The notes below the pieces were generated by a model. That model did not search any database, was not told the DNA's origin, and was given only the letters and a program-made list of their open reading frames with translations. Of a stretch of 64,000 nt of DNA, positions 1-11,176 are shown in pieces (positions within the stretch are counted from its first letter, which is position 1; the number at the start of each line of letters is the position of its first letter). A program made the translations under genes and the position numbers. Source of the stretch: Saprolegnia diclina VS20 (lineage: Eukaryota; Oomycota; Saprolegniomycetes; Saprolegniales; Saprolegniaceae); the NCBI RefSeq assembly GCF_000281045.1, contig NW_008246077.1:364748-428747 (forward strand), in the 5' to 3' direction.

Positions 1-556
1 GCAAGAGTCGTACGTTGTGCGCGCCGCAGTGCTCACATGTCCAGTCGCAGACGCGGGACCGGTCGTGCCACGCCTGGAAGTCACGGTAGAGGTACTCGCG
101 CCGGACCTGCACCTGCTGCAAATACGACTCGTTCTGCGCCGTCAAGTAGGCAGCGAGCACGTCCGCAAGCCGCTTGGTTTCAAACACATTGTACGCCGCG
201 CTCTCGGCATCCGCGGCCATCATCATTTGACGCGCGGTGGCCTCTCGCTGCCGCGCGTGCTCCAGCGCCTCTGCCTCGTCGCGCTTCTCGAGCGCATGAA
301 AGTGGTCGCGGAGGACGTCGCTGCCAGCAATTGACGGGTCTTTATACAGGATGGATTTGAGGTACTGAAGTCCGGGGTTCAACGACGGCTGGGACGACGT
401 GTGCGAGCCGAGATTGAGGCGACGATGCTCGGCGATCGACTCGACTTGGAACGGCGAGACGGACGTCTTTGTGTGGCGCAACACGCGGCGTTTTGGCGGC
501 TCGTACGAAACAAGGCGAGGCGGCGGGCGAAGAAGATCGCTGGCTGCCCCCGGCAT
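1..556 (-). CDS. Coiled-coil protein with start of a RanBP2-like zinc finger (3' end outside window)
   Basis: An open frame runs on the minus strand from an ATG at 556 to the window edge without a stop, about 185 codons. The first 60 residues are basic and proline-rich (starting MPGAASDLLRPPPR). They are followed by an alanine/glutamate-rich helical stretch that looks like a coiled coil. Just before the edge comes CDWTCEHCGAHN, whose W-x-C-x2-C-x3-N spacing fits the first half of a RanBP2-type zinc finger. The second cysteine pair would lie beyond position 1. No intron is needed. RanBP2 fingers usually bind RNA or ubiquitin, but which applies here cannot be told. The reading frame is convincing; the family call is tentative. 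Confidence 0.6.
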   Translation of the reverse strand, partial: MPGAASDLLRPPPRLVSYEPPKRRVLRHTKTSVSPFQVESIAEHRRLNLGSHTSSQPSLNPGLQYLKSILYKDPSIAGSDVLRDHFHALEKRDEAEALEHARQREATARQMMMAADAESAAYNVFETKRLADVLAAYLTAQNESYLQQVQVRREYLYRDFQAWHDRSRVCDWTCEHCGAHNVRLL

Positions 557-3500
557 CGCACGCTGAACGATCTGCTGGGATAAAATTAGTCGCCTTTCTA
601 TGGCGTCGACTTCAATACCGACGCCTCGCTCAGCTATTTAAGGGCACGCGGTGCAGTCGGTAGTTTGCTCTTGGAGAAATCCGATCCTAACGCGGTCGAT
701 TCTGCAGGCATGGTCCCGATTCCTGCTTGCTTCTTCGGCATGTGGGCATCCTTCGTTCCAACGAAACGACGCGGCATCGACAGCAAACACACCACTATCG
801 CGCATAGTCGGTAGCGCTGTGCATAGTTGGCGAGCTTCGTTGGTGTAGCTTGACAGGGGACACGAAGAACAAATCCCACAGTGCCACAGCCGACTGAAAT
901 GTTGACGCGTGAGATGTTGACTTGGTCGCGTCGATGGGTCCGCCCTGAAGATGCAGTTGCCTCGTGGCATCAATGTTGAATCATCCTGCGCCTGGGATAG
1001 CGTCTGGGTTGAAAACCTTCTCGGTGTTGATAGTATCGCCTGAGAACACACCTGGGAAGCACGTTGCAGTGCATGACTCGAGCGGCGTCTATCGACTGAG
1101 ACGCCGTCGACGTACCACGGAGCAGACAACAAGGCTTCCGCCCGGGACGACAGCCAAACAAACAGCCCAACATGGTTTGTAGACGGTGACTACGTAAGCA
1201 CCCACGTCCAAGAGTCGAGACGAAGCGAGTGGACGTAACCGCAGCAGTGACTCGCACCTGGCTCCCGCGCCTTGTAGATACGCTGTGGCCTCCAGTTTGC
1301 GGCAGATGCAACACCACGCATGTCCACTCGAGCTCAACATGAATGGCGTCAAAGGGGTGTTTTAACTTAGTGATAATAGTCTGCGGTAGCGTTAAATAAG
1401 GACCCTAGGCGGCTTAGAACAGCATGTCGATGACTTGGGCAATCACGCGGTCGTCGAGGGCAACGCTCATGGCGTCGGCAATGTCCTTGTCCTCAGCGGT
1501 CAGAATGGCCGACTCGTACTCGTCGGCGGCTTCCATCGACGGAAGGCTTGGCCGCTCGGGCCGGCGGACTTCGCTGCCGTTATGGCGTGGGGCGTACACG
1601 GACGATGACGACGTAGTGGGCTGCATGGTGTGGTTGGCAAATTGAAAACTGAAAAGAGATGTGACCGGCCACCGGTTGTTGTACATTCCATGGGTGGGCG
1701 AGACGACACCGTCCCACGACCCGCATGTTGACATGAACCGGCCGCACCGTGGGATACCTTTCTGAGTTTGCTCAAGCAACTGACAAGCGAATCTTTGGCC
1801 ACGTGAACGCGCGCTCGCTATATGATGGATAAAGCTCACTTGCGACATGCTGTCACCCCTTTCTCACAATGATCTTCATCTTCGTCGGTGCCATCAGCTT
1901 TCGCGATCCCACGGCCTTCCTTCTACATGTAGTTTATCGCAAGTACACATCATCCCATGGTTGGACCATGGTGTCGGACATTCTTGCCCCAGCGCGTCCT
2001 CGCTACATCCTTGCCGTTCTTTTGTCACCGATACTATACGTCAATTCTCTGTCGTCGAGTGTCAAGTAGGTACTGCATGAATACGATTCGGAGAGTTGTG
2101 TGTAGTCGGAGTGTAAGGACCGGGATGAGCTGCACGGTGGCTCGCAGGCCCTATACGCAACGGAGACTTCACCCACACGGCATTGCAGTGTCGTGGTAGG
2201 TGTCACCTCGACGATGCTACGAAGTGAGTGCACCGGTCGCAAAGCGACCTCGCTCAGGAAATATGCATGTGCTTGTCAGCACCGTGTCTCCGGTGCCGCC
2301 ACGTCAAGTCAATCTGGAAGAAGGGGTTGCTTCAGAATGGAAAGACTGATAGAGTTGGACCTGCCGCAACATCTGCCGGGCGGCGTGCGGCGGGTGGGGC
2401 TTCTGTCACAGACACCTGGTCGGCGCGCACGTTTATGGCCTACAAACTCAGACACACGCTCGGTAGGGTGCAGCAGATTCGGCGCTTACGGCCCACCCGT
2501 CAACTGCGCCTCCAATAGACAATCCAGGTCCAACAGTGCTTGGAGCGCTGTGGTACTTCATGAAGAAACGTTCGTCGTGGTGATGGTGGCGTGGCCGCGA
2601 CGTGAGTTGCAAGACGGCCTTTCTATTGCCAACGGAAGTTGGCTGCTTCACACGGTGCACCTTCCGCATCTCGGACGACGATCGGGTCACGATGTAATAG
2701 ACCATGTGTGTGTGTACCTTCGAAAGCGGACGTTGAGCGGCTTGCGATCATCCCATCATATCGTACCCTACTGCCCTACACCCAGGCCTACACCCTCCCG
2801 AGGTCCGCGCGACATGACACTTCTTGCTGCTGTGCGTACACTTGATGGATGGATATAAGCGGTTGTACCTCATGCTGGAACAGGCGCAAAGTGGTAGGAG
2901 CCCGTGTCCATGCGTCGGCCAGTGCTTCGTTGTCATTCCAAAAGCAGGTCGAGAGGCTACATTTTTCAGGTGCAAATCTGCTGCTCCTGCTGCTATTACT
3001 GTCGCTCGTCGTGCAATTGATGTGTAGCAGGTGGACGACTGCCCGCGCTTGAAGTTTGCAATCAACACGCTCTGAGAAAGCGACCGATGCATGCGCCCGT
3101 GCAGCCTCTGCATCTGGTCGGCAAGCATCTATGCCATTCCGTGCAGCATGCACCTGGATGCGGCCTCTGCTAAATGCACTTGATCTGTGCACGACGACAT
3201 ATATGTAATTGGACACGGACGGACGCCACGATACATGTTTCAAATCTAGCGCGATGATGCAAACCAGACTGGAATGGCCTGCTAGCCGAGAATAGGAGCG
3301 CCATCCATCTTGCGATCTTGCGCACGCTGGGTTTGACGGTGGAGTATGCTGGGACACTGGCGCTTGCCGACAACAACTGCAGCATGCTGCCCGGTCTCGC
3401 CCTGTCCCTCATCATGATGCTACGAGACTGTCGTTCGTTGTCGTTCGATGTGCACGGCAGTCAGTTGGGCATTGTATTAAGATGCAGTACGATACATGCA

Positions 3501-3691
3501 GAGGTTCATTCGCAAAGGATGGCCTCGTAGAGACACGGAGTCGGAAGCGCCCGCTCAATGACACGGCTTTGATAAGATCGCGGTGTTCGAAAAAAGGCGC
3601 GTCGACATTTTGTCCAATCGCGTTGCCTACAGAGCCATGTGTGCGTGCGATTGGCTAAAATGACAACAGTGCAAGAGTGGCAAGCAGCAAC
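557..3691. other. Long gene-poor stretch
   Basis: About 3.1 kb between two divergent genes. Open frames occur on all strands, but none has recognisable motifs, consistent composition or plausible splice joins, apart from one small minus-strand ORF listed separately. The right end (about 3540-3691) must hold the promoter of the neurochondrin-like gene. The rest may be decayed sequence; I cannot assign it to a family. Confidence 0.4.
1414..1626 (-). CDS. Possible small hypothetical protein
   Basis: A 70-codon minus-strand frame starting at the ATG at 1626. A Ser/Thr/Pro-rich N-terminus is followed by an acidic, helix-prone tail that ends in hydrophobic residues (RVIAQVIDMLF). That composition is more protein-like than the other frames in this gene-poor region. 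It could be a small gene or the last exon of a gene whose earlier exons lie at higher coordinates. No family is recognised and there is no supporting neighbour, so it may be chance. Confidence 0.3.
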   Translation of the reverse strand: MQPTTSSSSVYAPRHNGSEVRRPERPSLPSMEAADEYESAILTAEDKDIADAMSVALDDRVIAQVIDMLF

Positions 3692-5735
3692 ATGGGCACG
3701 AGCGACGCCAAGCTCGACCAATGTCTCGCGGTTCTCGCGGGCCCCACGGACGAGCACAAGTTTGCGGGCCTCTTGATGGTCACCAAGCACTTGGCTGACG
3801 CCGATGCGACGACGCTGCAGGCGGTGCGGGCGCGCGTGCTGGCGACCACGGGTGTCGTCTTCTTCCTCCGACTCCTCCACACCAAAGGTGCATGGCCTTC
3901 GCCGTCGTCGACAATGGCTCACGACAGAGTGTGAATAGGCAGCGATGACGAAGCGCTTTCGCCGTACCGCGCTCTGGCTTTGAACCTGATCTCGAGGTAG
4001 TACCATCCTCGTCGTGGCTCGGCATACATGTATTGAGCTGGCCTTGCACCATAGCTTTTGCGGGGATGCAACGCTCGCAAACGAGTTTGCCAAGGCCTCT
4101 GTCGTCGCCGATACGCTCGAGGCATTGCAGCTCGGCGTTGCTGCGGCCAACGTGACTGTGGTCACCGACTGCCATCACGTCCTGCAAGGGCTCTACCTCC
4201 ACACGTCGTCCGGACGCGAGGTGCAACACATCTCCGTCCCGAGGTCTTCTGACCGCCTATCATTCTCGTAGCTTTTGATCGAGAACGGACTCGTACCTGC
4301 GGTGGTGCAAGCCATGGCGCAGTGCTGTGCGGTGCAGCCGCTCTCGGACGCGCACGAAGTCATTCTCCAGCACCTCGTGGACCTCGTCCGCAGCATCCAC
4401 GATCTCTGGAAGGCGCTGTCGTCCCCCGACTTTAACGCGTTGCTGCATTGTTTTGGTGCGATCGAGTCGCGGTCGCTTGCCAAGTGCCATTTACAAGAGC
4501 TGCTGCTGCGCGCGCCGGACGAGCGCTGGCTCGACGCTCCGCTCGCCGACGTCGTGTCCGGTCTCTTTGGCGCGTGGCCAGAGCACGGACACGCCTCGAC
4601 GCAGCGTCGAGACACGTCGCTCGCGCTCATTGAGCGCCTCTTCTCGACCGTCGGTGGCGCGTGGCTTGTCCCGACGCCCGACGCCGCCGGTGACCTCGTC
4701 GTTCTCGTTGTCCAGTTGGCCGCCATCGAAGCCAAACTGCTCTTGGATGACGCCGAGCGGGCGTGGATCGACGTCCGCGTCAACGACAGCGCCGTCGAAG
4801 TCATCGATGCCGCCGACGACCGGCTCACGCGCATGGTTCCGATCTGCTATGGCATTCTGGAGGCCATTGTGTCGATGCTGGCCGGATCGCGCCCTGATAT
4901 TGTCGACGCGTCGCTGCTCTCGGGACCGGTACTCGCACAGCTCCAGGATGCGCTCGGCGAGGTCTTTACGGTCGTGCTTCAGTTTCTAACGACGGCGCGG
5001 GACTTTGTCGCGACGTTCCCGACCTCGCTCGCCCTCGATATGGTGGTCTACGCCAGCGTCCGCGTCTTTGGCGCGTGGCTGGCCGAAGAGTCGGACTTTT
5101 GCCAAGCGGACGTGCTCCAGCTGCTGCCCTTCCTATTGCAGTACCAGCCGTCGCTCGTCACCGACGCATCGCCGTTGCAGAACGACGACGACGACGACGA
5201 GCTCGACTCGGACGACGAGGCGCCGCCGACACCGCTGCTCACCGACCCGCTGCACTTTTTACTCCCGGGTCTCCTCTCACTGTCAGCCGACGAGACCGTG
5301 GCCAATGTCATCTTGGACGATGACGCTGTCTTGCAGCGCGTGCTGCAGTTTGGCGTCAGCGTCTGCGCCAACGCCGAGAGCCCTGGTGTCGTCACGCTGT
5401 GTCTTGGTGTCTCTATGAATTTGTTGCTCCTTGGGTCGCCGTCGTTCACGGCCAAAGCCCGCTTCCAGAAGACACTGCCGGTGTACATGAAGCTCGCACA
5501 ACTGACAGGCCAGCGTTGCATGACGAGCCGCGTGTACGACGACGACGCGACGTCACTGCTCTTGCATCTGCTCAACTACTGCCTCTTGGTCCTTCTGGGC
5601 GCGTCGACTACGAGCTCCGACAAGGCCTTTCGCGCCACGCTCGAGTGGGCGCAAGCGCATGCGCCGCCGATCGAGTGCGACGCCAGCTACGACCTCCACG
5701 CACTCTTGCTGCACTTGGCCGCCCGCTACACGTAA
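3692..5735 (+). CDS. Neurochondrin-like protein (four exons)
   Basis: Four exons join in frame: 3692-3887, 3939-3996, 4055-4220 and 4272-5735, giving about 627 residues. The N-terminal pattern (LDQCLAVLAGPTDEHKFAGL, then a helix ending in LLHTKG) and the long helical body fit the neurochondrin family. These are all-helical armadillo-like proteins found across eukaryotes; in animals they act in neurite growth and bind receptors or SMN-complex partners. An acidic loop (DDDDDELDSDDE) sits near residue 440. The ATG at 3692 is the first in frame. All introns are 51-58 nt with GT-AG ends. The role in this organism is not known; probably a cytosolic scaffold. Confidence 0.75.
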
Positions 5736-5842
5736 AAGACGACCTGTAGAATCGGGTTAAATTAAGGTTAACAAGATGTTTCGCAGAGAGGGGTGGATCT
5801 AGTCTGCCACAAGGGCTTCCACCGCGCAGCACGCTTCAAAAA

Positions 5843-6649
5843 TCAGACCGTCGACGCAATCTCGTGCGCCGCCGACTCGAGGCGCGCACGTTTCGCACTC
5901 GGGCCGTTGGTAGGCTCTAACGACCGGCAACGCCGGCGCGAGGCAGGCGGCGCGCGCGCCGGGGGCGACGTGATCGTGCACTCTTCGCCGACCGCATCAA
6001 GCTCGTGGACGCTGGCCTGCTGCATGATGCGTGCGTTCATGACGGGCGGCATGGATGCAATGTCGCTGCAGCAGGCGCCATTTGCAGTGAGACTCGGCGG
6101 GTTGCGGCGTACGCGGGCATTCACGACCGCTCGAATGACCTGATTGCTCGCCGGCAGCTCCAGGAGCTGCGCCGTGGGCATGTTGGCCTGTGACTGCTGC
6201 AAAATGATCGTCGTGTTGATCGCGTACACCGAGTAGTTGCTGTACGCGTCGGTCGGCAGCTGGTGGCGACAGGTCGGGCACGTCGAGTGGAGCTTCAGCC
6301 ACGGGTCAATGCAATGGGCGTGGAATGAGTGGCGGCACGGTAGCTCGACGCTGAGCTCGTCGCCAAACGCCTCCATGCACACAACGCAGGCCGACTCGTC
6401 TGATGTCGCGACCAGGTTCTCCTTGAGGCCATCGACGTACGAGGCGGACGCAGGCGAGACCGAATTGAGCTGCGGCATGATGTAGCGGATGATGCTCTGC
6501 ACCCAGCGCGGGCTCTTGAAGAGGCGCAGCGCGTCCTTGATGTGCGAGTTGGGCGGCGCCGCGTACCGGACGTTCACGCGGATGGCGAGGTCCATTTCGC
6601 AGGTGGCAGCAGAATCGGAAGTGAGCAGTTCATGGCGGCGAGGTCGCAT
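5843..6649 (-). CDS. RING-H2 finger protein, probable E3 ubiquitin ligase
   Basis: Intronless, 268 residues from the first ATG at 6649; a second in-frame ATG at 6595 (MDLAIRVNV) is also possible. A complete RING-H2 motif spans residues 88-127, with ligands C88, C91, C105, H107, H110, C113, C124 and C127. Its core CRHSFHAHCIDPWL is the classic E2-binding type, so ubiquitin ligase activity is expected. There is no transmembrane segment. The C-terminal half is low-complexity, ending in a basic stretch (SRRRCRSLEPTNGPSAKRAR) that could be a nuclear localisation signal. The substrate cannot be inferred. It lies tail to tail with the neurochondrin-like gene, about 107 bp apart. Confidence 0.8.
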   Translation of the reverse strand: MRPRRHELLTSDSAATCEMDLAIRVNVRYAAPPNSHIKDALRLFKSPRWVQSIIRYIMPQLNSVSPASASYVDGLKENLVATSDESACVVCMEAFGDELSVELPCRHSFHAHCIDPWLKLHSTCPTCRHQLPTDAYSNYSVYAINTTIILQQSQANMPTAQLLELPASNQVIRAVVNARVRRNPPSLTANGACCSDIASMPPVMNARIMQQASVHELDAVGEECTITSPPARAPPASRRRCRSLEPTNGPSAKRARLESAAHEIASTV

Positions 6650-6880
6650 ATATGGCACGCCCGCCTAATGCGAATTCTATTTCGGTTGCGGCAAAGCACG
6701 AGATCCGAACGGGAATTTCGCCCGTCGTTCGTTTCAGCTTTATTTAAGTATCTAAATTTTTGTATCCAAATAATAAAAATGTACGCCAACGGGTGTTTCG
6801 CACGGATCCGAGGTGGCGGCTCACAAACGACGCGCGTCTTTTTATTGTATTTTTACGCTCAAAACGCCTGGTTTCAGGCT

Positions 6881-6969
6881 CCGGTAGGACTTTTGCCCCG
6901 TCGCTTTCTGGGACGCCGGGCCGTTGGCCCTTATTCGAGGGCTTCCGGTAGGACCCGAAGCGACGGGGC
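6881..6969. other. Strong inverted-repeat / hairpin element
   Basis: Two perfect 12-nt complementary arms, GCCCCGTCGCTT at 6895-6906 and AAGCGACGGGGC at 6958-6969, enclose a second perfect hairpin GCCCT-TATTCG-AGGGC at 6927-6942. The direct repeat CCGGTAGGAC occurs at 6881-6890 and again at 6945-6954. It lies between the RING gene's 5' side and the 3' end of the coiled-coil gene. It could be a structured RNA, a 3' processing signal or a remnant of a small inverted-repeat element. Confidence 0.45.
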
Positions 6970-7109
6970 GGTTGCCCACGTTTAGTTAGTCGCTCCCAAT
7001 GTATTTTGAACCATCATGATGGCGTTGCGCTAATTATACGACAGCGCCGCCATCAAAGCTCGTCCGAAACGAAGCCAGTATAACAACCCAAGTGCAAGGT
7101 GAGGAGTCT

Positions 7110-8899
7110 TCAATTTACGCCTGTCGGTAGTATGGTCGCGCGGCCAACGTTCACGCGCAACTCTACAGTGCATGCTTCTTGAGCGCACTGGATACGAGAG
7201 AAGACGACACAAAGATGGCTCGTCGTCGCTGGCGTACCATGAAGAAGGGCGTGGAGAGCCAGAAGCTGCTGCGCCCACGCGCGCTGGTCTGATGCGCCCT
7301 GCGTCGTCACGTCGGCGACATTGCGCTGCAATTGCAGCACCTGCAAGAAAAGGCCTTGCGCGATATTACTTGATGGCCAATGTAGCGTCTACCTGTGTGC
7401 CAATGTGGACTTGGAACGCATGCAAGGACGCAGCGACTTGACCGATGCGTGTCTCGACCGCCGAGAGATGTGCCCGCACTTCAACAATCGGCGTCTCGTC
7501 GGGCGCCTGTGGCGTCGGCTCAGATATCACACGCCTGATCTTGGTCGCGTACGGTCCCTTCCCACGTTGGCGGCGGCGACGGGGCGCACGTTTTCTGGGC
7601 TTTGAGCACGGCAATCTCACTGGCCCACGCCTGTTGCGCAACATCGAAGCGCTGCGAAAGGTCCATGGGTAACTTTGTCGCCATCTACGAGACCTTGTCT
7701 TTGAGACGTCGTGCTACGTTGTTGTAGCTCATTACGTGGTGGAGCTTTTGCGTCAGCTCCTCGAGTTCCAACACCACGTGCTCGTGCTTGGCCGCCGCGC
7801 CGCGCGCGAGCTCCCGCAGGCGATTCGTGAGCGCATCAAACTGCAACCGGTCCGCGCTCCGGTAGGCACTCATGTCGGCCTTTCTAATTTTGAAAATGTG
7901 ATGACGTGGCACGACGAGACACGTGAAAACGAACATCGCTTCCACGTCCATGTGCAGCTCGTCACATCGGTGCTTTTCCGTCGTTGCATGCAGCATGGTT
8001 CTAGCATGGGATTTAATCTATCGAACGATAGAAGAAGCCAAGTACTCGCGGCCGGACGGGCGCGCTAAATGGAGCTGCAGTTGCGCCTTCTCGAGCCCAA
8101 AGAGCTTTTCATCCAACGCCGTCAACTTGGCTTCAAACGTGTGAAACGACTAGTCAATCGTCGTGCTAGTAACCTAGTTTAGGACGTTGTCGTACTGTCA
8201 ATGTTGCGTCCGACTCCTTCTGCGCTTGCTCGCGCATCTTCTCGAGAAGCCCGTGGGTTTGGCCCAGTCGGCCATTGGCAGCGCTCCAGAACGAGTCCAT
8301 CTAATGCCATCACGTCCAAGTTGCTGCATCTCGCGCGCCAATGGTCATACTTCGCCCCGCATGACGGCCATGTGCTCCTTCATCGCTGCGACTTCGGTCT
8401 TGACCTCTTGCAAATGCCGCCGGTATTTCTACAGCCACCATCGCCACCGTTCTATTCACCACGTGTTTACCTGCTGCTCTTGAGCCACGCTGTAGTGCAG
8501 ACGATCCATCTTCTTGTCAATTTGGTCGTGCAGCGCGACGTGGGCAGCGTGCTGGTGGGTGCGCAGGGCTTCCAACTGCCACATGTGCATTCCACCACTC
8601 TATCGTTGGAGACGTTCAAGTACCTGCTGCTGCAAAGATAAAAACGTCTCTTGGGACGCTGCTTCGAGCTCCAACTGCTCTTGGCTGTCGCGCTCGAGGG
8701 CCTACGCGCATGACATACCGTAGAGCCCGCTGTCGCACCCAACCTGCACAGCCGCGCGCAGCGCATCGACTTGCGGCACAATCGACGCCGTGAGCGTCAC
8801 GAGGTCGGTTTTCGCCTTCTTCGCGTGCTCTTCGGCCTTCTCGCGGCGCCGGCGCTCGACCACGAGGTTGGGGCTCCCGCCGAGGACGTGCGCCTTCAT
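7110..8899 (-). CDS. Coiled-coil protein, many short exons, 3' end uncertain
   Basis: Starting at the ATG at 8899 (MKAHVLGGSPNLVVERRRR), a chain of short exons can be followed on the minus strand. They carry heptad-like charged helices: LERDSQEQLELEAASQETF, KYRRHLQEVKTEVAAMKEH, FEAKLTALDEKLFGLEKAQ, RLRELARGAAAKHEHVVLEL. They are separated by introns of about 40-60 nt with GT-AG ends. The result is a mostly coiled-coil protein of roughly 400 residues. Near 7585 the two readable frames join only through an unusually short intron (about 31 nt), so the model is weak there. The last exon could end at 7110 or run to about 7030. No catalytic domain is visible; a cytoskeletal or basal-body structural role is only a guess. 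Confidence 0.5.
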
Positions 8900-8976
8900 T
8901 CGAAGATTTGCACATCGTGAAACGACGCGTCGTGGGAAAAGACTCGTCGTCGTTACACCGTCCCGGCTCGCCGACC
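8900..8976. promoter_or_regulatory. 77-bp divergent promoter with ACGACGCGTCGT palindrome
   Basis: Only 77 bp separate the start codons of the coiled-coil gene (minus, 8899) and the LRR/EF-hand gene (plus, 8977), so both must be transcribed from here. At 8922-8933 lies a perfect 12-bp palindrome whose core ACGCGT equals the MluI cell-cycle box known from fungi. Use of that box in oomycetes is not established. Confidence 0.5.
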
Positions 8977-11108
8977 ATGGACATCTACCGGCTCGGGAAG
9001 CTCAAGCTCTTTCGGAAGAAGAAGGGACAGGACCTCCGTGCGCAGAGCGTGTACGACCTCCAGCGGTACGTTTTGACGTAGCGACCATCGTGCCACGACG
9101 GTGCGCAGGTTTCGGGCGTTGTACCTTGGCGCGACGCAGAGTCGGGGCCTCGCACCGCCGCCCGCCTTTGACAAGGTACAGCTTTGCTGTGGAAATGGCT
9201 ACATGTCGTGTCGAGTAGTGCGTCTACAAGGCGATTTCAACGCAATCGAACCTCGTGCTCGTGGACTTTCGTGGCCAAGACGTGAGCGACAATCAGCTGC
9301 TCGCACTAGTCGAGACGCTCCTTGAGATTCCGATCCTTTCGAGCCTCGACTTGCGCGACAACCTCATTACAGAAGAGGTGCGCGTTGCCATACCTGGGCC
9401 GCGATTTAGAACGCTCGTAGGGCGGTCTCTCCATCTTGGAGCTGCTCCGCCACCAGCTCATTAGCGCCAAAGCCAAGAGCGCGGGACCGGTAGACACGAG
9501 TAGCGTCTTGTCCAGCGTGAACCGTGAATGTCTAGTCGTTGGAGTACACGCGCTTGATCACAAAGGTCGATCTGCGCGGCAACAACGTGTCCGAGCCGAC
9601 GCTGCAGACGATTCGGCAGGTATGATTTGTCTGGCGTCTCGGGTTGTGACGGACGCTAGTACACGGCGATGCTGGCGCGGGAAGACAAGCGGCTCCAGAT
9701 CAAGTCGATCTTGAACCAACTCGACTACAACGCGTCCGGGTCGCTCGATGAGAACGAAGTGCGCATTGCACTCAAGCTCGCGAGCGGCGTCGAGCCGACA
9801 AAGAAGGAAGTCGGGAACATCATGGAGCAGCTCGGGCTGCTGAGCTGGCAGCTCTCGAACGGCCCGTCCCCGTCCCAGAAGCAAACGTCCGAAGCGAGCT
9901 TGCGCGCGGCGCTGGAGAACATTCTTCTCGCACGCTTCGCGCGGTCGCCCGCCAAGAAGGACATGGAAGGGATGCCGCCACTCGAGTCCCTTGCGCACAT
10001 TCGCCATGCTGAGCTCACGATGCCGTCCAACTACAATGCTGAAGACCCGAGTGATGACGACGACCAAGTGCCGCCAATGGTCGCCGCCGCACGACGCAGC
10101 TCTGTGCGCCTTGGAAGCAGCCTCTCCTCGCTGAGTAGTCACGTTTCGTCCGAGGGTACCATCTCACCAGACGACGTCGAGATGCCGCCGCTGGATCTCG
10201 AGTCGCCTCCGACGAGCCGCCCACCGTCGCCCACGGCAGCTGCGCGTCCCCCGCCGATCGTGATCCCGGTGCAGCAATCGTTGTCACCGATGCCATCGCC
10301 GGTTGTGTCGCCGGTTGCATCCCCAGTGGCCGCGGAACACTACGTGCACCGCAGCAGTGACGCATCTGTAGTCATGCACATGATCTCGCCTCTGCTTTCG
10401 CCCGTCCAGACGCCGCCCACGTCCCCGACAATGACTCTCATGACGCCACATCGTGAGGCGCAGCCGATAGCAGACGCGATGCCGTCAACTAACACGTCGA
10501 TTCTACCGCCGCCACTGCTTCCAGTAACCCCCGAGGCGCCTCACCCCCCGGTCGTAGCAACGTCGTTTGCACCCACTGCCATCGATCCACCAGTGCCTGC
10601 TCCCGAGGATGCCGCGAATGTGCAACCACCAACGAGCGAGTCGGAAGCGAATCTTGGCGAAGACCCAAGGCCCAATGCTGCATTCATAAACTCACCCACG
10701 TCGTCGCTATCAGCCGGCGACTGCATGTCCCCACCTGATGCGTCACCTTGCACGTCACCGGTCGCGGCGCTCGTCGCTCCTTTGCCAGCGCCGCTTTTGC
10801 CCCCGAGCTCACCGCCCTTTGCAGCTTTAGCGTCGGCGATGGCGCCCTCCAGTCCCAGTCGATTGCAGTCCGTCAGCGAACGGCGCGTCTCGTTGGAGAG
10901 CCTCGCCAACGGCGACGACAGCGACGACGACGATCCATTTGAGCTGGCATCGCCGGAAGAATCCCGGAGTCTTGAAACCGCAACGGCGTCGATCTTGGAG
11001 ATGACGGTGGTCGACGACGCCCGCTGCGAAGACGAGGCAACCTCCGAGCCTGGTACACCGTACACATGCGAGCAGCAGCCGGCCATGTACCAAGGCTACG
11101 AGCGGTGA
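8977..11108 (+). CDS. LRR and EF-hand protein with long disordered tail
   Basis: Six exons fit: 8977-9065, 9109-9175, 9231-9377, 9421-9489, 9545-9619 and 9660-11108, about 631 residues. The N-terminal part has leucine-rich repeats of the ribonuclease-inhibitor style (LVLVDFRGQDVSDNQLLAL, SLDLRDNLITEE, VDLRGNNVSEPTLQTIRQ). Next comes an EF-hand loop at residues 171-182 (DYNASGSLDENE), with calcium ligands at the expected positions including Glu12. After residue 230 the protein is Ser/Pro/Thr-rich and probably disordered, with many SP/TP sites (SPMPSPVVSPVASP) and an acidic tail. This suggests a calcium-responsive scaffold, possibly phosphorylated by proline-directed kinases. Exon 4 to 5 is the least certain join. 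The next gene, in the same orientation, is also an LRR protein. Confidence 0.7.
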
Positions 11109-11176
11109 CCCTAATTCGGTACAAGTTCGGTATTTGATACGAAATTAGGGTCGCGGCCAAGCTTCAACACCCGCAA

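Noticed and set aside
2193-2858. 221-codon plus-strand ORF in the gene-poor gap
   Set aside because: Arg/Ser/Cys-rich, typical of a chance frame in GC-rich DNA; no motif and no splice context.
1850-3400. Weak hints of an old retroelement-like fragment in the gene-poor gap
   Set aside because: Resemblance is limited to a few scattered residues; no terminal repeats or recognisable domain order are visible. Not strong enough to name a family.
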